A DNA stretch of 64,000 nucleotides, from contig DFTB01000015.1 of assembly GCA_002382975.1 (NCBI GenBank), positions 1 to 64,000 of the forward strand, given 5' to 3'. Origin of the DNA: Fibrobacter sp. UBA4223 (GTDB taxonomy: Bacteria; Fibrobacterota; Fibrobacteria; Fibrobacterales; Fibrobacteraceae). The notes beneath the pieces were generated by a model that was not told where the DNA came from, searched no databases, and saw nothing but the letters and a program-made list of their open reading frames with translations. Positions 26,498-34,958 of the stretch are shown here, one piece after another. A program made the position numbers and the translations under genes. How positions within the stretch are numbered: the stretch's first letter is position 1; every line of letters starts with the position of its first letter.

Positions 26498-28789
26498 CTA
26501 AAAACCCATTTTTCGGTTGGCGTGATGGTCCTTGGCGTCGATTTCCTTTTCGAGGTCCTTGGCGATGCGTTCCGGAGTCAGCCTTTCGTTTGGCAGGTAG
26601 CGGAGCTTGGAATAGACGGCATTGAAGTCGCCAGGGGCAAGCATCTTGAGTTCCTTGACTTGTTTTGGGCAATCCAGGGTAGGGAAGAAGGTCTTCCAGA
26701 TATTTTCAATGCCTTCGGGATTCAGGTAGTTGAATTTGAGTTTCAGGGCAAAACGCCTGCGGGAGGCTGTATCCAGGTTGCCGTTGAAGTTGGTGGAGGC
26801 GATGAAGATGCCGTTGAAGTTTTCTAGCTGGGTTAGTACCTCGTTCACCTGGCTTACTTCGTGATTTTGGGAAGCATTAGTTCTATCCGAAATCATGCTG
26901 TCGGCCTCGTCGAAGAGCAGTATGGAATGGGTCTCTTCCGCTTCTTCGAAGGCTGCACGGATTCTCTTTTCGGTTTCGCCTACGAACATGCCCTTCAGGT
27001 CACTGGCTCGCTTGATAATCAGGTTGCGGTTCAGCTTTCGAGAAAGGAAACGGGCGAATTCCGTTTTGCCGGTACCGGGTGCACCGTAGAGTAATATGTT
27101 CAGGGAGCGCGGTGCTGCATTGTCGCTCAGGTTGTCCCACTGGGCATTGAAGCATTCCGCAATTTCCATGACCTCATCCAGGTCGCCGTCGATATTGATG
27201 CCAGAGAAGGTGTAGGCGGGGGCATGGGTCGCCTTTTCGCGGGTGTTGTCGCACTTGATATTCAGCAGGTTTGCGTGGGCCGTGAGCATTTTGCACATTA
27301 CGTTTACAGCAAGACCTTTGTCGGTGCTTGCGATATGCATGGCCTGCTGGGCGGCATAGGTATAGCCGCCGACGGTTACTGGGAATTCGGCTGCGATGGA
27401 CTTGATATCCTCTTCGCTGATCATATCAGGCACGTTGAGGGTTTCCAAGACGGAACGCAGCTGGTCGGCCCGCTTTTCGGCGTTAAAGTTCTTGAATTCC
27501 ATGGAAAAATCGAACCGCCGGCGGGTACTTTCTTCTATACAGCGGATGTTGTTGGAAATCCAGACGATGGGGGTGTGGATTTCTTCCATGATCATGTTGA
27601 GCATCCCTTTTTCGAGGCCATTCAGTATCTGGTCTGCCTCGTCTACGAGGATAATGGCATTCTGATTTTCGAATTGGATGGCGGCCAGCTGGAGCGTGCG
27701 CAGCCTGTGCCGCAGAATGGATTCGCGAATATTTGTCTTAGGTCCCAGTAAGCCTTCGGATTCAGGGCAAGATCTGATAGAGTACAGAGGGAGCCCAGTC
27801 GCCTCGGCGAGAGCCTTGGTGAGTTCCGTCTTGCCGGTGCCAGCACGCCCGTAGAAAAGAATGTTCAGGGCCTTTTTCTTGTCGTGATGGGCCAGCAGGT
27901 ACACGAGCATTTCAGCTTCAGGCCGGTTCTTGGTGAGGGCATCGAAGGGGATATGCGAAGGCTCGACGGCTTCAATATCGCCAAGTTGAGTGCATTCCTG
28001 CTGGCCATTCAGATGTAGTTCGACTTCATGGTCCAATTCCAGTTCGGTATTTATAATATACAGTCTCTGGAGTCTAGAGTCGAATCCGGTCAGTTCGGAG
28101 AACCGCTGTTCAGAAAGGTTGGTGGCTGTCAGCAGCAGGGAAACATCTTTGTTGAAAAAGCGTAATTTCTGGCTACGCTGCAGGAACCTCTTTTCGTCAG
28201 GCATAGACATTTCATCGCGATTCACCAGCCAAAGGAAAAGGATGATGTTGATCTCGTCATCATTCAGCTTGCACAGGTCCTGGAGGGATTGGATACGTTT
28301 CATGGAGGAATCGTTCTCGCCGGCACCTTTTTTAAGTTCCCCGATGGCGTACTTGATAAAGTGGGGAGCGATGGTCTGCTGCAGCTGCATCCATTTTTCC
28401 GGAGCGACCATGTCGGTGCGCAGGCTTGCTATGCGGCTAATGATTTTCTTACCAGCTTTATAGTAGTCTCCATTGGGATATTTTTCCAGGAAAGCTTCGC
28501 CATGTTGTCCGGCGAAGGAGTCTACATAGGCACCGTCTTTCCCTTCAGATTCAGCGTTATCCATTTCGTCACGGACAATTTCCTGGATGATGGGGAACAG
28601 GGACTGGGTATCCATCAGGCTGAAAACAGCCTTGGGGTTCAGGTAGCCCACGTCATTTTGCAGGAGTCTGACCCAGAATTCCAGCATTTTCAGCTTTGTA
28701 AAGGGGGCGGTGTCGCGTTCGACAGCTTGTTTGGCCCTGTTTTCGATGAGTTGCTTGGCGATGTCCTGGAAATATCCGTTGATTTTCAT
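26498..28789 (-). CDS. Double AAA+ ATPase, paralogue 1
   Basis: A 763-residue protein with the same plan as its downstream neighbour. The helical N-terminal region (about 290 residues) contains MLEFWVRLLQ against GYEYWLRALR in the paralogue. Then come AAA+ module 1 (Walker A GRAGTGKTELTKA near 315, Walker B AIILVDEAD, STRRRFD) and module 2 (GAPGTGKTEFARF near 570, ILLFDEADSMISDR, ASRRRFALKLKF). The C-terminal blocks of the two proteins are close to identical in pattern (PGDFNAVYSK, then a basic ...RKMGF end), so this is a tandem duplication with divergence mainly in the N-terminal halves. GGAGAGG precedes the ATG. It is probably the first gene of a two-gene operon. Function is unknown; hetero-oligomer formation is possible. 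Confidence 0.8.
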   Translation of the reverse strand: MKINGYFQDIAKQLIENRAKQAVERDTAPFTKLKMLEFWVRLLQNDVGYLNPKAVFSLMDTQSLFPIIQEIVRDEMDNAESEGKDGAYVDSFAGQHGEAFLEKYPNGDYYKAGKKIISRIASLRTDMVAPEKWMQLQQTIAPHFIKYAIGELKKGAGENDSSMKRIQSLQDLCKLNDDEINIILFLWLVNRDEMSMPDEKRFLQRSQKLRFFNKDVSLLLTATNLSEQRFSELTGFDSRLQRLYIINTELELDHEVELHLNGQQECTQLGDIEAVEPSHIPFDALTKNRPEAEMLVYLLAHHDKKKALNILFYGRAGTGKTELTKALAEATGLPLYSIRSCPESEGLLGPKTNIRESILRHRLRTLQLAAIQFENQNAIILVDEADQILNGLEKGMLNMIMEEIHTPIVWISNNIRCIEESTRRRFDFSMEFKNFNAEKRADQLRSVLETLNVPDMISEEDIKSIAAEFPVTVGGYTYAAQQAMHIASTDKGLAVNVMCKMLTAHANLLNIKCDNTREKATHAPAYTFSGINIDGDLDEVMEIAECFNAQWDNLSDNAAPRSLNILLYGAPGTGKTEFARFLSRKLNRNLIIKRASDLKGMFVGETEKRIRAAFEEAEETHSILLFDEADSMISDRTNASQNHEVSQVNEVLTQLENFNGIFIASTNFNGNLDTASRRRFALKLKFNYLNPEGIENIWKTFFPTLDCPKQVKELKMLAPGDFNAVYSKLRYLPNERLTPERIAKDLEKEIDAKDHHANRKMGF

Positions 28790-28843
28790 TTTTTTCCTCT
28801 CCTATTAAAAGGCTCGACTGTTTGGGGACGCGACGAACCTCCC

Positions 28844-28864
28844 ATGCCCGCTTAAAGCGGACAT
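28844..28864. repeat. Palindromic repeat unit upstream of the AAA+ operon
   Basis: ATGCCCGCTT-A-AAGCGGACAT hairpin, a variant of the dispersed CCCGC...GCGGG family. The rest of 28790-29029 is AT-rich and contains a TATACT box at 28987-28992 that may start the lemA transcript; I see no gene there. Confidence 0.6.
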
Positions 28865-29029
28865 AGTATCCCTAAAAAATTCAATAAAAAAATCGTGAGG
28901 GGGAAAAGTGGGCACAATATAGTAAAAATTACCCTTTTTGGCAAGGGAAAATAAGGAGTTTCTTCTTAGAACTGTTTGTGATTTTTTATACTATGTACCA
29001 TATAAGTTAGTTGAAAAAAGGAGAACCTT

Positions 29030-29590
29030 ATGACTGTCGGAATCGTCGTACTTGTAGTAGTGGTAATTCTTGTGGGCTGGTTCATCGCCATGTACAATGG
29101 CCTGGTGAAACTCCGCAACAACCGCGAAAATGCGTTTGCCAATATCGATGTGCAGCTCAAGCAGCGCTATGACCTGGTGCCCCAGCTGGTGGAGACCATC
29201 AAGGGGTATGCTTCCCACGAAAAGGAAACCCTTGAAAAGGTGACTGCCGCCCGAGCCGCCGCCATGAACGCCACCACTGTCGACGAGAAACTTGCCGCCG
29301 ACAAGGCCCTGTCGGGCGCTCTTGCCGGACTCCGGGTTTCGCTGGAAGCCTACCCCGAACTGAAGGCCAACCAGAACTTCTTGCAGTTGCAGAACGAACT
29401 GGCCGACATCGAGAACAAGCTTTCTGCCGCCCGCCGCTTCTTCAATTCCACCACCCGCGAACTGAACAACGCCTGCGAGGTGTTCCCGAACAACATCGTG
29501 GCGGGTATGTTCGGCTTCAAGCGCGCCCCCATGTACGAGGCCACCGAAAACCGCGAGACCCTCAACAAGGCTCCGGAGGTGAAGTTTTAG
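29030..29590 (+). CDS. lemA: LemA family protein
   Basis: A 186-residue LemA-type protein: one N-terminal transmembrane helix (residues 3-23) with a very short leading end, then a long helical bundle. The diagnostic text is YNGLVKLRNNRENAFANIDVQLKQRYDLVPQLVETIKGY, and the family-typical ARRFFNSTTRELNNACEVFPNNIVA occurs near residue 140. The ATG is preceded by AAGGAG. LemA proteins are membrane-anchored with unknown biochemical role and are often encoded next to HtpX-like M48 proteases, as here (gap of about 100 bases with inverted repeats). The pair probably acts together at the membrane. The end, FGFKRAPMYEATENRETLNKAPEVKF, is also typical. Confidence 0.92.
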   Translation: MTVGIVVLVVVVILVGWFIAMYNGLVKLRNNRENAFANIDVQLKQRYDLVPQLVETIKGYASHEKETLEKVTAARAAAMNATTVDEKLAADKALSGALAGLRVSLEAYPELKANQNFLQLQNELADIENKLSAARRFFNSTTRELNNACEVFPNNIVAGMFGFKRAPMYEATENRETLNKAPEVKF

Positions 29591-29689
29591 ACGAAAGAAC
29601 GGACCTGCGGTCCTATAGACTAAAGACGAAAGGAACGATGTAAAAAGCCTTTGTCTTTCGTCTATCGTCTTTCGTCTATCGTCTAAACA
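29591..29689. repeat. Inverted and direct CGTCTTTCGTCTAT-type repeats
   Basis: Between lemA and the M48 gene, AGACTAAAGACGAAAGG is followed by CTTTGTCTTTCGTCTATCGTC and a second TTTCGTCTATCGTCTA. The units can fold into a long hairpin, and the right arm is itself tandem. It has no T run, so transcription may read through into the protease gene. Confidence 0.7.
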
Positions 29690-30736
29690 ATGAAATACGT
29701 CGGGCTCCAGACACAGATTTGGCGGAATAACCGCAATACGGTTATCCTGCTCTGCATGTTTCCCGTGATTCTTCTCGGGATGGTTCTCCTGGCGATTATG
29801 ACCCTGGATTTTTTCGGCTGGTTCTGTTGGGACGGAGCCTGCCCGCCGGGTCCCCAGGCCGCCACCTTCCACTGGCCCATCATCTGGTACTATTTCAAGG
29901 ACGCCATGCCCTTCACTCTTAGCGTGACGGGGCTCTGGTTCATTATCGCTTACTGCACGAATACCGCTATCATCCGGCACATCACTCACGCGAAGCCTAC
30001 GGAACGCAAGGACAACCTGCGGGTCTATAACCTGGTAGAAAACCTCTGCATCGCAGGTGGCATAGAGATGCCCCAAATCAATATCGTCGAAGACGATCAG
30101 TTGAACGCTTTTGCCAGCGGGGTAGATGTTCCGTCTTTCACCATCACCCTCACGACCGGACTTATTGACAAACTAGACGATGCGGAACTGGCCGCCGTCA
30201 TCGGGCACGAACTGACCCACATCAAGAATCGGGACACCCGCCTGATGGTGGTGTGTATCGTATTCGTCGGGATTTTTGCGGCCATCCGGTCCATGGCCGT
30301 GCGGATGCTTATGGGGCTGCTCACCGGGCCCCGCCGCCGTACCACTAACCGCAGCAAAAAAAATGGCGGCGGCGGTGGCGCCATATTCGGAATCATCCTG
30401 TTTCTGGTGGCGCTTATCGTATGGAGCACCGTCGGATATTTCTTCAGCTGGCTTACTCGTATGGCCATTTCTCGCACACGCGAATACGTGGCCGATGCCG
30501 GCGGCGCCGAACTCTGCGGAGACCCTTTGGCCCTGGCCTCTGCCCTGCAGAAAATTTCTGACAATCCGGGTCTTGACAATGTCCACCGGGGCGACGTGGC
30601 GCAACTCTACATAATACATCCCGACGAGGAATTCGACAACGACATGAAACTCTCGGGCTGGGTGGCCAAGGCGAATACCATGTTCTGCACCCACCCCGAT
30701 ACGCCAGAACGTATCAAAATTCTGAAACAGTTCTAG
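29690..30736 (+). CDS. M48 family membrane metalloprotease (HtpX-like)
   Basis: A 348-residue integral membrane zinc protease. Two hydrophobic segments at about 17-45 and 72-92 precede the catalytic domain. Zinc-binding HExxH is in AAVIGHELTHIKNRD (about residue 167), and the third ligand Glu lies in SRTREYVADAGGAEL (about 265). Two more transmembrane stretches lie between them, separated by a basic and glycine-rich loop (RRRTTNRSKKNGGGGGA). The end, HPDTPERIKIL, is typical of the HtpX/M48B group. It is probably co-transcribed with lemA. The family clears damaged or misassembled membrane proteins. It is longer than E. coli HtpX (about 290 residues), mainly through the extra N-terminal region. 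Confidence 0.9.
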   Translation: MKYVGLQTQIWRNNRNTVILLCMFPVILLGMVLLAIMTLDFFGWFCWDGACPPGPQAATFHWPIIWYYFKDAMPFTLSVTGLWFIIAYCTNTAIIRHITHAKPTERKDNLRVYNLVENLCIAGGIEMPQINIVEDDQLNAFASGVDVPSFTITLTTGLIDKLDDAELAAVIGHELTHIKNRDTRLMVVCIVFVGIFAAIRSMAVRMLMGLLTGPRRRTTNRSKKNGGGGGAIFGIILFLVALIVWSTVGYFFSWLTRMAISRTREYVADAGGAELCGDPLALASALQKISDNPGLDNVHRGDVAQLYIIHPDEEFDNDMKLSGWVAKANTMFCTHPDTPERIKILKQF

Positions 30737-30773
30737 GGAAAAGAGTATATTTTCATTCGGTGGAATCTACGGT

Positions 30774-31862
30774 ATGATTTGTAAAGTGATAAAATACCTG
30801 TGGATAGGAATGGCATTTTTGTGGATTGTCGGTTGTAACGGCGACGATTCTTACATGTATCGTAGTTATTGTGAATCTTATGTTTGCAAGCCTTCTACCG
30901 AGGTTCTGCAACGGCCCACGTCCTTTGCCTTGGAACTGCAGCTGAACGACTCTGCCGACTCTCGGATGGCAAAACTCTATACGCTGGATTGTGAGTTCCT
31001 TCCTGGAGAAGATTCGACAGAACTCAGTACGTTCTGTGTCGATAGCCTCAAGTTCGGCAAAAGCGATTCCCTAAGGCACCTGCCCCAAAGGAACAAGAAT
31101 TCCTACGAGCGTTTTAATTCATTGTACGTAAAAGAGAATGGCAGTGTTCTAGAAAATTATCTCAAAATACCCTTAGATGACGATGACCATTTGCGTTTTA
31201 CCCTGGTGGACCGCAAGAACAAGAAGAAAACTTTCGATGTAGATTTGTCCGCCTTTATCAAGATGTACGAACTCCATGGTGACACCTTTGTTTTCAAGTT
31301 CCCGGACAGTACGGATTTTGAAGCATTCACCCGTGATACGACCTTCGATGAAAAAGATTGTGCAGTTCCATTTACGAGTGAAAAATCGTATGATTGCTAT
31401 GACTATTCCGTTTACGCGGACCCCTATACGGATACGACCGTCTATTGTATTATGGAACAGGTTGATCAGTATGAAGGTATTAGTACCTATCTGACTACGT
31501 CGGATTTCTGGGCCGTGAGCTTGAGCGATATCGGTGATTCTAGCGCCTGCAAGTCGCAACGGTTCTATGCGAGCATTACAGAACAAAAACCATGGCTTAT
31601 CTACTATGTCCAATGTGACAAGATTAGTCTGGACTCTTTGCCTGATTCGCTTTCCCTGAGCAATCTTTATTCCCGCCGGTTGATGAATGAATCTCTCCTG
31701 GACTCCCTGGGGGGTGACCGAATGTACCGATGGAGCGAAGACCAGTCTGATTCCACATGGGTTACCGGTCACCGTCATTCTTGGCACACCGTTACCCGCC
31801 TTGGTGAACAGGGCCCCGACAAAGAAGATGATTTCACGGTTTACACCATCTATAGGGAATAA
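30774..31862 (+). CDS. Lipoprotein of unknown function
   Basis: A 362-residue lipoprotein. The N-terminal segment MICKVIKYLWIGMAFLWIVGC ends in a lipobox (IVGC, C21) followed by NGDDS. The mature part is rich in Asp, Ser, Tyr and Thr with many TDTTVYC-like segments and about ten cysteines, suggesting a disulfide-bonded periplasmic or surface protein. I recognise no family. A TATATT box lies about 26 bases before the ATG (GAGTATATTTTC), so it may have its own promoter. A barrel-like gene follows after 9 bases, making a lipoprotein-barrel pair. The composition is more AT-rich than the neighbouring M48 gene. Confidence 0.65.
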   Translation: MICKVIKYLWIGMAFLWIVGCNGDDSYMYRSYCESYVCKPSTEVLQRPTSFALELQLNDSADSRMAKLYTLDCEFLPGEDSTELSTFCVDSLKFGKSDSLRHLPQRNKNSYERFNSLYVKENGSVLENYLKIPLDDDDHLRFTLVDRKNKKKTFDVDLSAFIKMYELHGDTFVFKFPDSTDFEAFTRDTTFDEKDCAVPFTSEKSYDCYDYSVYADPYTDTTVYCIMEQVDQYEGISTYLTTSDFWAVSLSDIGDSSACKSQRFYASITEQKPWLIYYVQCDKISLDSLPDSLSLSNLYSRRLMNESLLDSLGGDRMYRWSEDQSDSTWVTGHRHSWHTVTRLGEQGPDKEDDFTVYTIYRE

Positions 31863-31871
31863 GGACAATCT

Positions 31872-32573
31872 ATGAAAAAGCTTCTGCTCTTGTTGATTGT
31901 TCTTTTGGTGGTGCCCTCTTTTGGCGAGGAATCTGCGCCTAAGCAAAGGCGTAGAAGTAGTTTCTATTTTGACGCTACGGTAGGTGTAGCTCTACGTTAT
32001 CTTTGGGCGGACCAGATAGTTCGTGAAACATCGGGGGCAGGTACAGGATGCCATTTTGAGCCCGATGGACGTTATGTGTGTAACAAGAAATCTCTTAGTG
32101 GAAAGCCTGTTGCCGATGAAAAGAAAATAAGTTATATGGGCTTTGGGCCCTTGTTCTCAGTGCGGTTTGGTTGTTTGATAAAGGGTGTCTTTGCCATTTT
32201 CGCAAATTTAGAACTAGAACAAACCGATGGAAGTGTTTATGGCCGCGAAGAAGACTATAAAGTTCGACCGAGATCCTCCTTTTTGGGCGGTGGCCCAGGT
32301 GTTGCTTTTTACCCCTTCCGCCATTCCGCAAATGCCACCAAGAATATCTACATAGTTGGCGCAGTCAATTTGTTTGTGGGTGATGGCGGCGGCATTGATT
32401 CCTTCGGACCTGGTTTTATGATTGAAACAGGTTACCTTTATCCCGTGTTGGAACAACTCAACCTCGGTTTTGCCGCTGGGGCAGATATTCTTGCCAATGG
32501 TGCTTTTGATAGTGATATTAAAAGACAGAGCGGTTACGGCGTTTGGGTCGGTCTCAAGTTCGTGAAGAAGTGA
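31872..32573 (+). CDS. Exported barrel-like protein of unknown function
   Basis: A 233-residue protein with signal peptide MKKLLLLLIVLLVVPSFG, then an alternating strand-rich sequence (SSFYFDATVGVALRYLW, ISYMGFGPLFSVRFGCL, VFAIFANLELEQTDG, FLGGGPGVAFYPF, GYGVWVGLKFVKK). This is the texture of a small 8-10-strand outer-membrane beta-barrel, although the last residue is Lys, so insertion would need a non-classical end. It lies 9 bases after the lipoprotein gene and is probably co-expressed with it. No named family is recognised. Followed by a repeat region. Confidence 0.65.
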   Translation: MKKLLLLLIVLLVVPSFGEESAPKQRRRSSFYFDATVGVALRYLWADQIVRETSGAGTGCHFEPDGRYVCNKKSLSGKPVADEKKISYMGFGPLFSVRFGCLIKGVFAIFANLELEQTDGSVYGREEDYKVRPRSSFLGGGPGVAFYPFRHSANATKNIYIVGAVNLFVGDGGGIDSFGPGFMIETGYLYPVLEQLNLGFAAGADILANGAFDSDIKRQSGYGVWVGLKFVKK

Positions 32574-32579
32574 GCCCTA

Positions 32580-32684
32580 TTGTCATCCCCGCTTCCAACT
32601 TGTCATCCCCGCGCAGGCGGGCGGACAGCACTTAGCACTTTAGTGCTTAGTGCGCATGGCCACCAAGGTGGGGATCTCCTAGCG
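32580..32684. repeat. Composite palindromic repeat
   Basis: Three nested hairpin units: TGTCATCCCCGC...GCAGGCGGG at about 32602-32621, AGCACTTAGCACT facing AGTGCTTAGTGC at about 32628-32653, and CATGGCCACC...GGTGGGGATCTCC ending near 32679. It looks like a copy of the dispersed GTCATCCCCGC...GGGGATCTCC element with a second palindrome inside it. The right end reaches the stop of rarA. Confidence 0.65.
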
Positions 32685-33968
32685 GGCATTTCCCTTTTCC
32701 CGCTTGATCTGCTTCAGCTGCGCAAGCCTTTCGCCTAGTGCCTTTTCCTTTCCGTAGGGCTTGGGCTGGTAAATCTCGGTGCCTTCGAGTTGCTTGGGCA
32801 GGTGCTCTTGAGCGGAGTAAGCGCCGGGGCTGTCGTGGTCGTACTGGTAATCGACTCCGTAGCCGAGCTTTTCACCCACCTTCGTCACCGAATTGCGGAA
32901 AGCCCGCGGCACAGGGAGTGTTCCCGTCTGTTTTACAATCTGGTCAGCCTTCATTCCCGCCAACTCCAGGCTGTTGCTCTTGGGGGCAAGGGACAGGTAA
33001 ACTGCCAGTTCGTCGAGGGCGATGAGTCCTTCGGGGATTCCCATAAAGTCGTAGGCCTCGCGAGCGGCGGTGGCCAGCAGTAGCGCGTTGGGGTCTGCAA
33101 GGCCGATGTCTTCCATGCTCATGCGCATGAGTCTGCGCAGAATGAATCGCGGATCTTCGCCGCCCTGCAGCATGCGGTGCAGCCAGTACAAAGCCGCATC
33201 TGGATCGCTCCCGCGTACCGATTTGTGCAAGGCCGAAATCAGGTTGTAGTGCTCTTCGCCGCTCTTGTCGTAACGCAGGGGCTTCTTGTACTGGAATTCT
33301 TCCAGGAGTTTCTCGTCGATGACCTTGCGGTCCCCCAGGTTCTTGCCAATCCATTCAATCTGGTTCAGCAAAAAGCGGGCGTCGCCGTCGGACTGGGCGA
33401 TGAGCTTTTCCACGACGGCGTCTTCGACTTCCACATCTTTCAGTTGCAATCCGCGGGGGTGGTCCCGCAGGGCGCTGAAAATCAGCGTGCGCAGGTCGTC
33501 CTTGCTCAGTGGCGCAAACAGTATCAGCTGGCAGCGACTCAGGAGCGCGCTGTTGACCTCGAACCCCGGGTTCTCGGTGGTGGCGCCTATGAGCGTCACC
33601 GTGCCGTCTTCCACGGCACCCAGCAGCGCATCCTGCTGGCCTTTGTTAAACCGGTGGATTTCGTCGATAAACAGGATGGTGTCCTTGAACATGCCCTTCA
33701 TCTTGCGGGCGTCGGCCAAAACTTCTTTCACCTCTTTCACGCCGCTGGCTACCGCAGATAAAGCCACGAAGGCTTTCTTGGTGTGCTGGCGGATTACGTG
33801 GGCGAGGCTGGTCTTGCCGCAACCCGGCGGGCCCCAGAAAATCATGCTGGGAACGTTGTCGTTCTCGAGACTCTTGCGCAACAGGCTCTGTTCGCCCAGA
33901 ATCTTGTTCTGGCCCAGGAATTCGTCCAGGTTTTGCGGGCGGAGTCTTTCGGCGAGGGGCTGGTCCAT
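32679..33968 (-). CDS. rarA: Replication-associated recombination protein A (RarA/MgsA)
   Basis: A 429-residue clamp-loader-like AAA+ ATPase of the RarA (MgsA, Mgs1/WRNIP1) family that acts at stalled replication forks. Visible are the opening PLAERLRPQNLDEFLGQ, Walker A WGPPGCGKTSLAH (near 50), Walker B ILFIDEIHRFNKGQQDALL, sensor 1 IGATTENPGFEVNSALLSRC, and the C-terminal tetramerisation part with RRLMRMSMEDIGLADP and VPRAFRNSVTKVG. Length and order match the family. The ATG overlaps the stop of the upstream thioesterase gene by one base (TAATG at 33966-33970 on the minus strand), so the two are translationally coupled. The end of the gene lies against the composite repeat. Confidence 0.95.
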   Translation of the reverse strand: MDQPLAERLRPQNLDEFLGQNKILGEQSLLRKSLENDNVPSMIFWGPPGCGKTSLAHVIRQHTKKAFVALSAVASGVKEVKEVLADARKMKGMFKDTILFIDEIHRFNKGQQDALLGAVEDGTVTLIGATTENPGFEVNSALLSRCQLILFAPLSKDDLRTLIFSALRDHPRGLQLKDVEVEDAVVEKLIAQSDGDARFLLNQIEWIGKNLGDRKVIDEKLLEEFQYKKPLRYDKSGEEHYNLISALHKSVRGSDPDAALYWLHRMLQGGEDPRFILRRLMRMSMEDIGLADPNALLLATAAREAYDFMGIPEGLIALDELAVYLSLAPKSNSLELAGMKADQIVKQTGTLPVPRAFRNSVTKVGEKLGYGVDYQYDHDSPGAYSAQEHLPKQLEGTEIYQPKPYGKEKALGERLAQLKQIKREKGNAR

Positions 33969-34390
33969 TAGGCTTGGGCGTCCTCGTTTACGAATTCGAA
34001 CTTTGCAAAGCCAGAAGGCAGTTCCCGTGTGGGCCTGCCGTCTTTCAGCATGCAGTGGAGCGTAGAGCCCGTAGTGCAGAGCTTGCCGTTCACTGTCGCC
34101 TTGTATAAAAAGCGAACCCGGAGCCTGTCAACCCGGACCATGGTGGTCTCGATATCTACGAATTCGCCATAGTGGGTGGGGTTCTTGAACTGGACGTTCA
34201 GCTCCAGGACGGGGCTCGAAAAACCTTCGGCCTCCATGTCGGCGTAGCTTGCGCCCGCTTCCCGGAAATATTCGGTACGGGCCTGCTCGAACCACACGGC
34301 GTAAACGGCGTGGTGCACGATTCCCATCTGGTCGGTTTCCGCATAGCGAACGTCAATACGTGCCGTATGCTTGAAAGTGCATGTTTCCAT
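33968..34390 (-). CDS. Acyl-CoA thioesterase, YbgC/4HBT hotdog family
   Basis: A 140-residue hotdog-fold thioesterase. The diagnostic RYAETDQMGIVHHAVYAVWFEQARTEYF motif (residues 15-42) carries the catalytic Asp of the 4-hydroxybenzoyl-CoA thioesterase class, followed by the helix and the NPTHYGEFVDIET and LRVRFLYKA strands. These enzymes hydrolyse short- to medium-chain acyl-CoA in the cytosol; YbgC is tied to the Tol-Pal cluster in many Gram-negatives, but no tol genes are seen here. It is first in a two-gene unit with rarA (one-base overlap). The 260 bases upstream (34391-34651) hold no gene. Confidence 0.9.
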   Translation of the reverse strand: METCTFKHTARIDVRYAETDQMGIVHHAVYAVWFEQARTEYFREAGASYADMEAEGFSSPVLELNVQFKNPTHYGEFVDIETTMVRVDRLRVRFLYKATVNGKLCTTGSTLHCMLKDGRPTRELPSGFAKFEFVNEDAQA

Positions 34391-34583
34391 GGGCTTAAAT
34401 ATACAAATCGTTGCTCAAAACATCGGTCATGGAGAAAGTTTTCAAAAAATGCTTGAAAGTGGCGAAAAATGCCCTTTTTTGCGAATCAACAACTTATCAA
34501 CACTCCACGCCCCTTTTGTGGACAAAACTTTTGCGAAAAAAGGAAAAAATCGCAAATTTTTTTGCGTAAGTGCTTGATTTTTA

Positions 34584-34612
34584 TTGACAAAACCCACCAA
34601 ATCTTATTAAAT
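34584..34612 (+). promoter_or_regulatory. Promoter of the tRNA-tuf transcript
   Basis: TTGACA (34584-34589), 17-base spacer, TTAAAT (34607-34612), lying about 40 bases before the first tRNA. The -35 is a perfect sigma-70 consensus; the -10 matches 4 of 6. TATTAT at 34624 is an alternative -10. The preceding stretch is very AT-rich. Confidence 0.65.
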
Positions 34613-34651
34613 TTGGCTCACTCTATTATCTTTAGGGGTACTAGAGTGCGT

Positions 34652-34724
34652 GCCAAAGTAGCTCAGCTGGTAGAGCAGCTGATTTGTAATCAGCCGGTCG
34701 TAGGTTCGATTCCTATCTTTGGCT
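34652..34724 (+). tRNA. tRNA-Thr (TGT)
   Basis: 73-nt cloverleaf: acceptor GCCAAAG/CTTTGGC with discriminator T, D-arm AGCTCAGCTGGTAGAGC, anticodon stem GCTGA/TCAGC with loop TTTGTAA (anticodon TGT), and T-loop GGTTCGATTCC. No CCA is encoded. First of three tRNAs leading to tuf. Confidence 0.97.
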
Positions 34725-34734
34725 CGAAACAAAT

Positions 34735-34817
34735 GCATCGTTGCCCGAGTGGTTAAAGGGGACGGACTGTAAATCCGTTGGCTCACGCCTACCGTGGTTC
34801 GAAACCACGACGATGCA
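34735..34817 (+). tRNA. tRNA-Tyr (GTA)
   Basis: 83-nt class II tRNA: acceptor GCATCGT/ACGATGC, discriminator A, anticodon stem ACGGA/TCCGT with loop CTGTAAA (anticodon GTA), a long variable arm (TGGCTCACGCCTA), and T-loop GGTTCGAAACC. No CCA is encoded. Confidence 0.96.
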
Positions 34818-34862
34818 CGACCACAAGGCCTGCCAATGCGGCAACGTAACGGCAGGCCAAAT

Positions 34863-34934
<72 letters not shown>

Positions 34935-34958
34935 CTCACTAAACGGAGATAGAATAAA

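Noticed and set aside
24078..28855. Plus-strand frames opposite the AAA+ genes
   Set aside because: No motifs or start signals; the minus-strand genes have complete Walker motifs and good ribosome binding sites.
34480..34540. DnaA-box-like TTATCAACA and TGTGGACAA in an AT-rich stretch, possible origin
   Set aside because: Only two imperfect boxes, no dnaA, dnaN, gidA or other origin-linked genes nearby. The AT-rich stretch is explained as the promoter region of the tRNA-tuf transcript.
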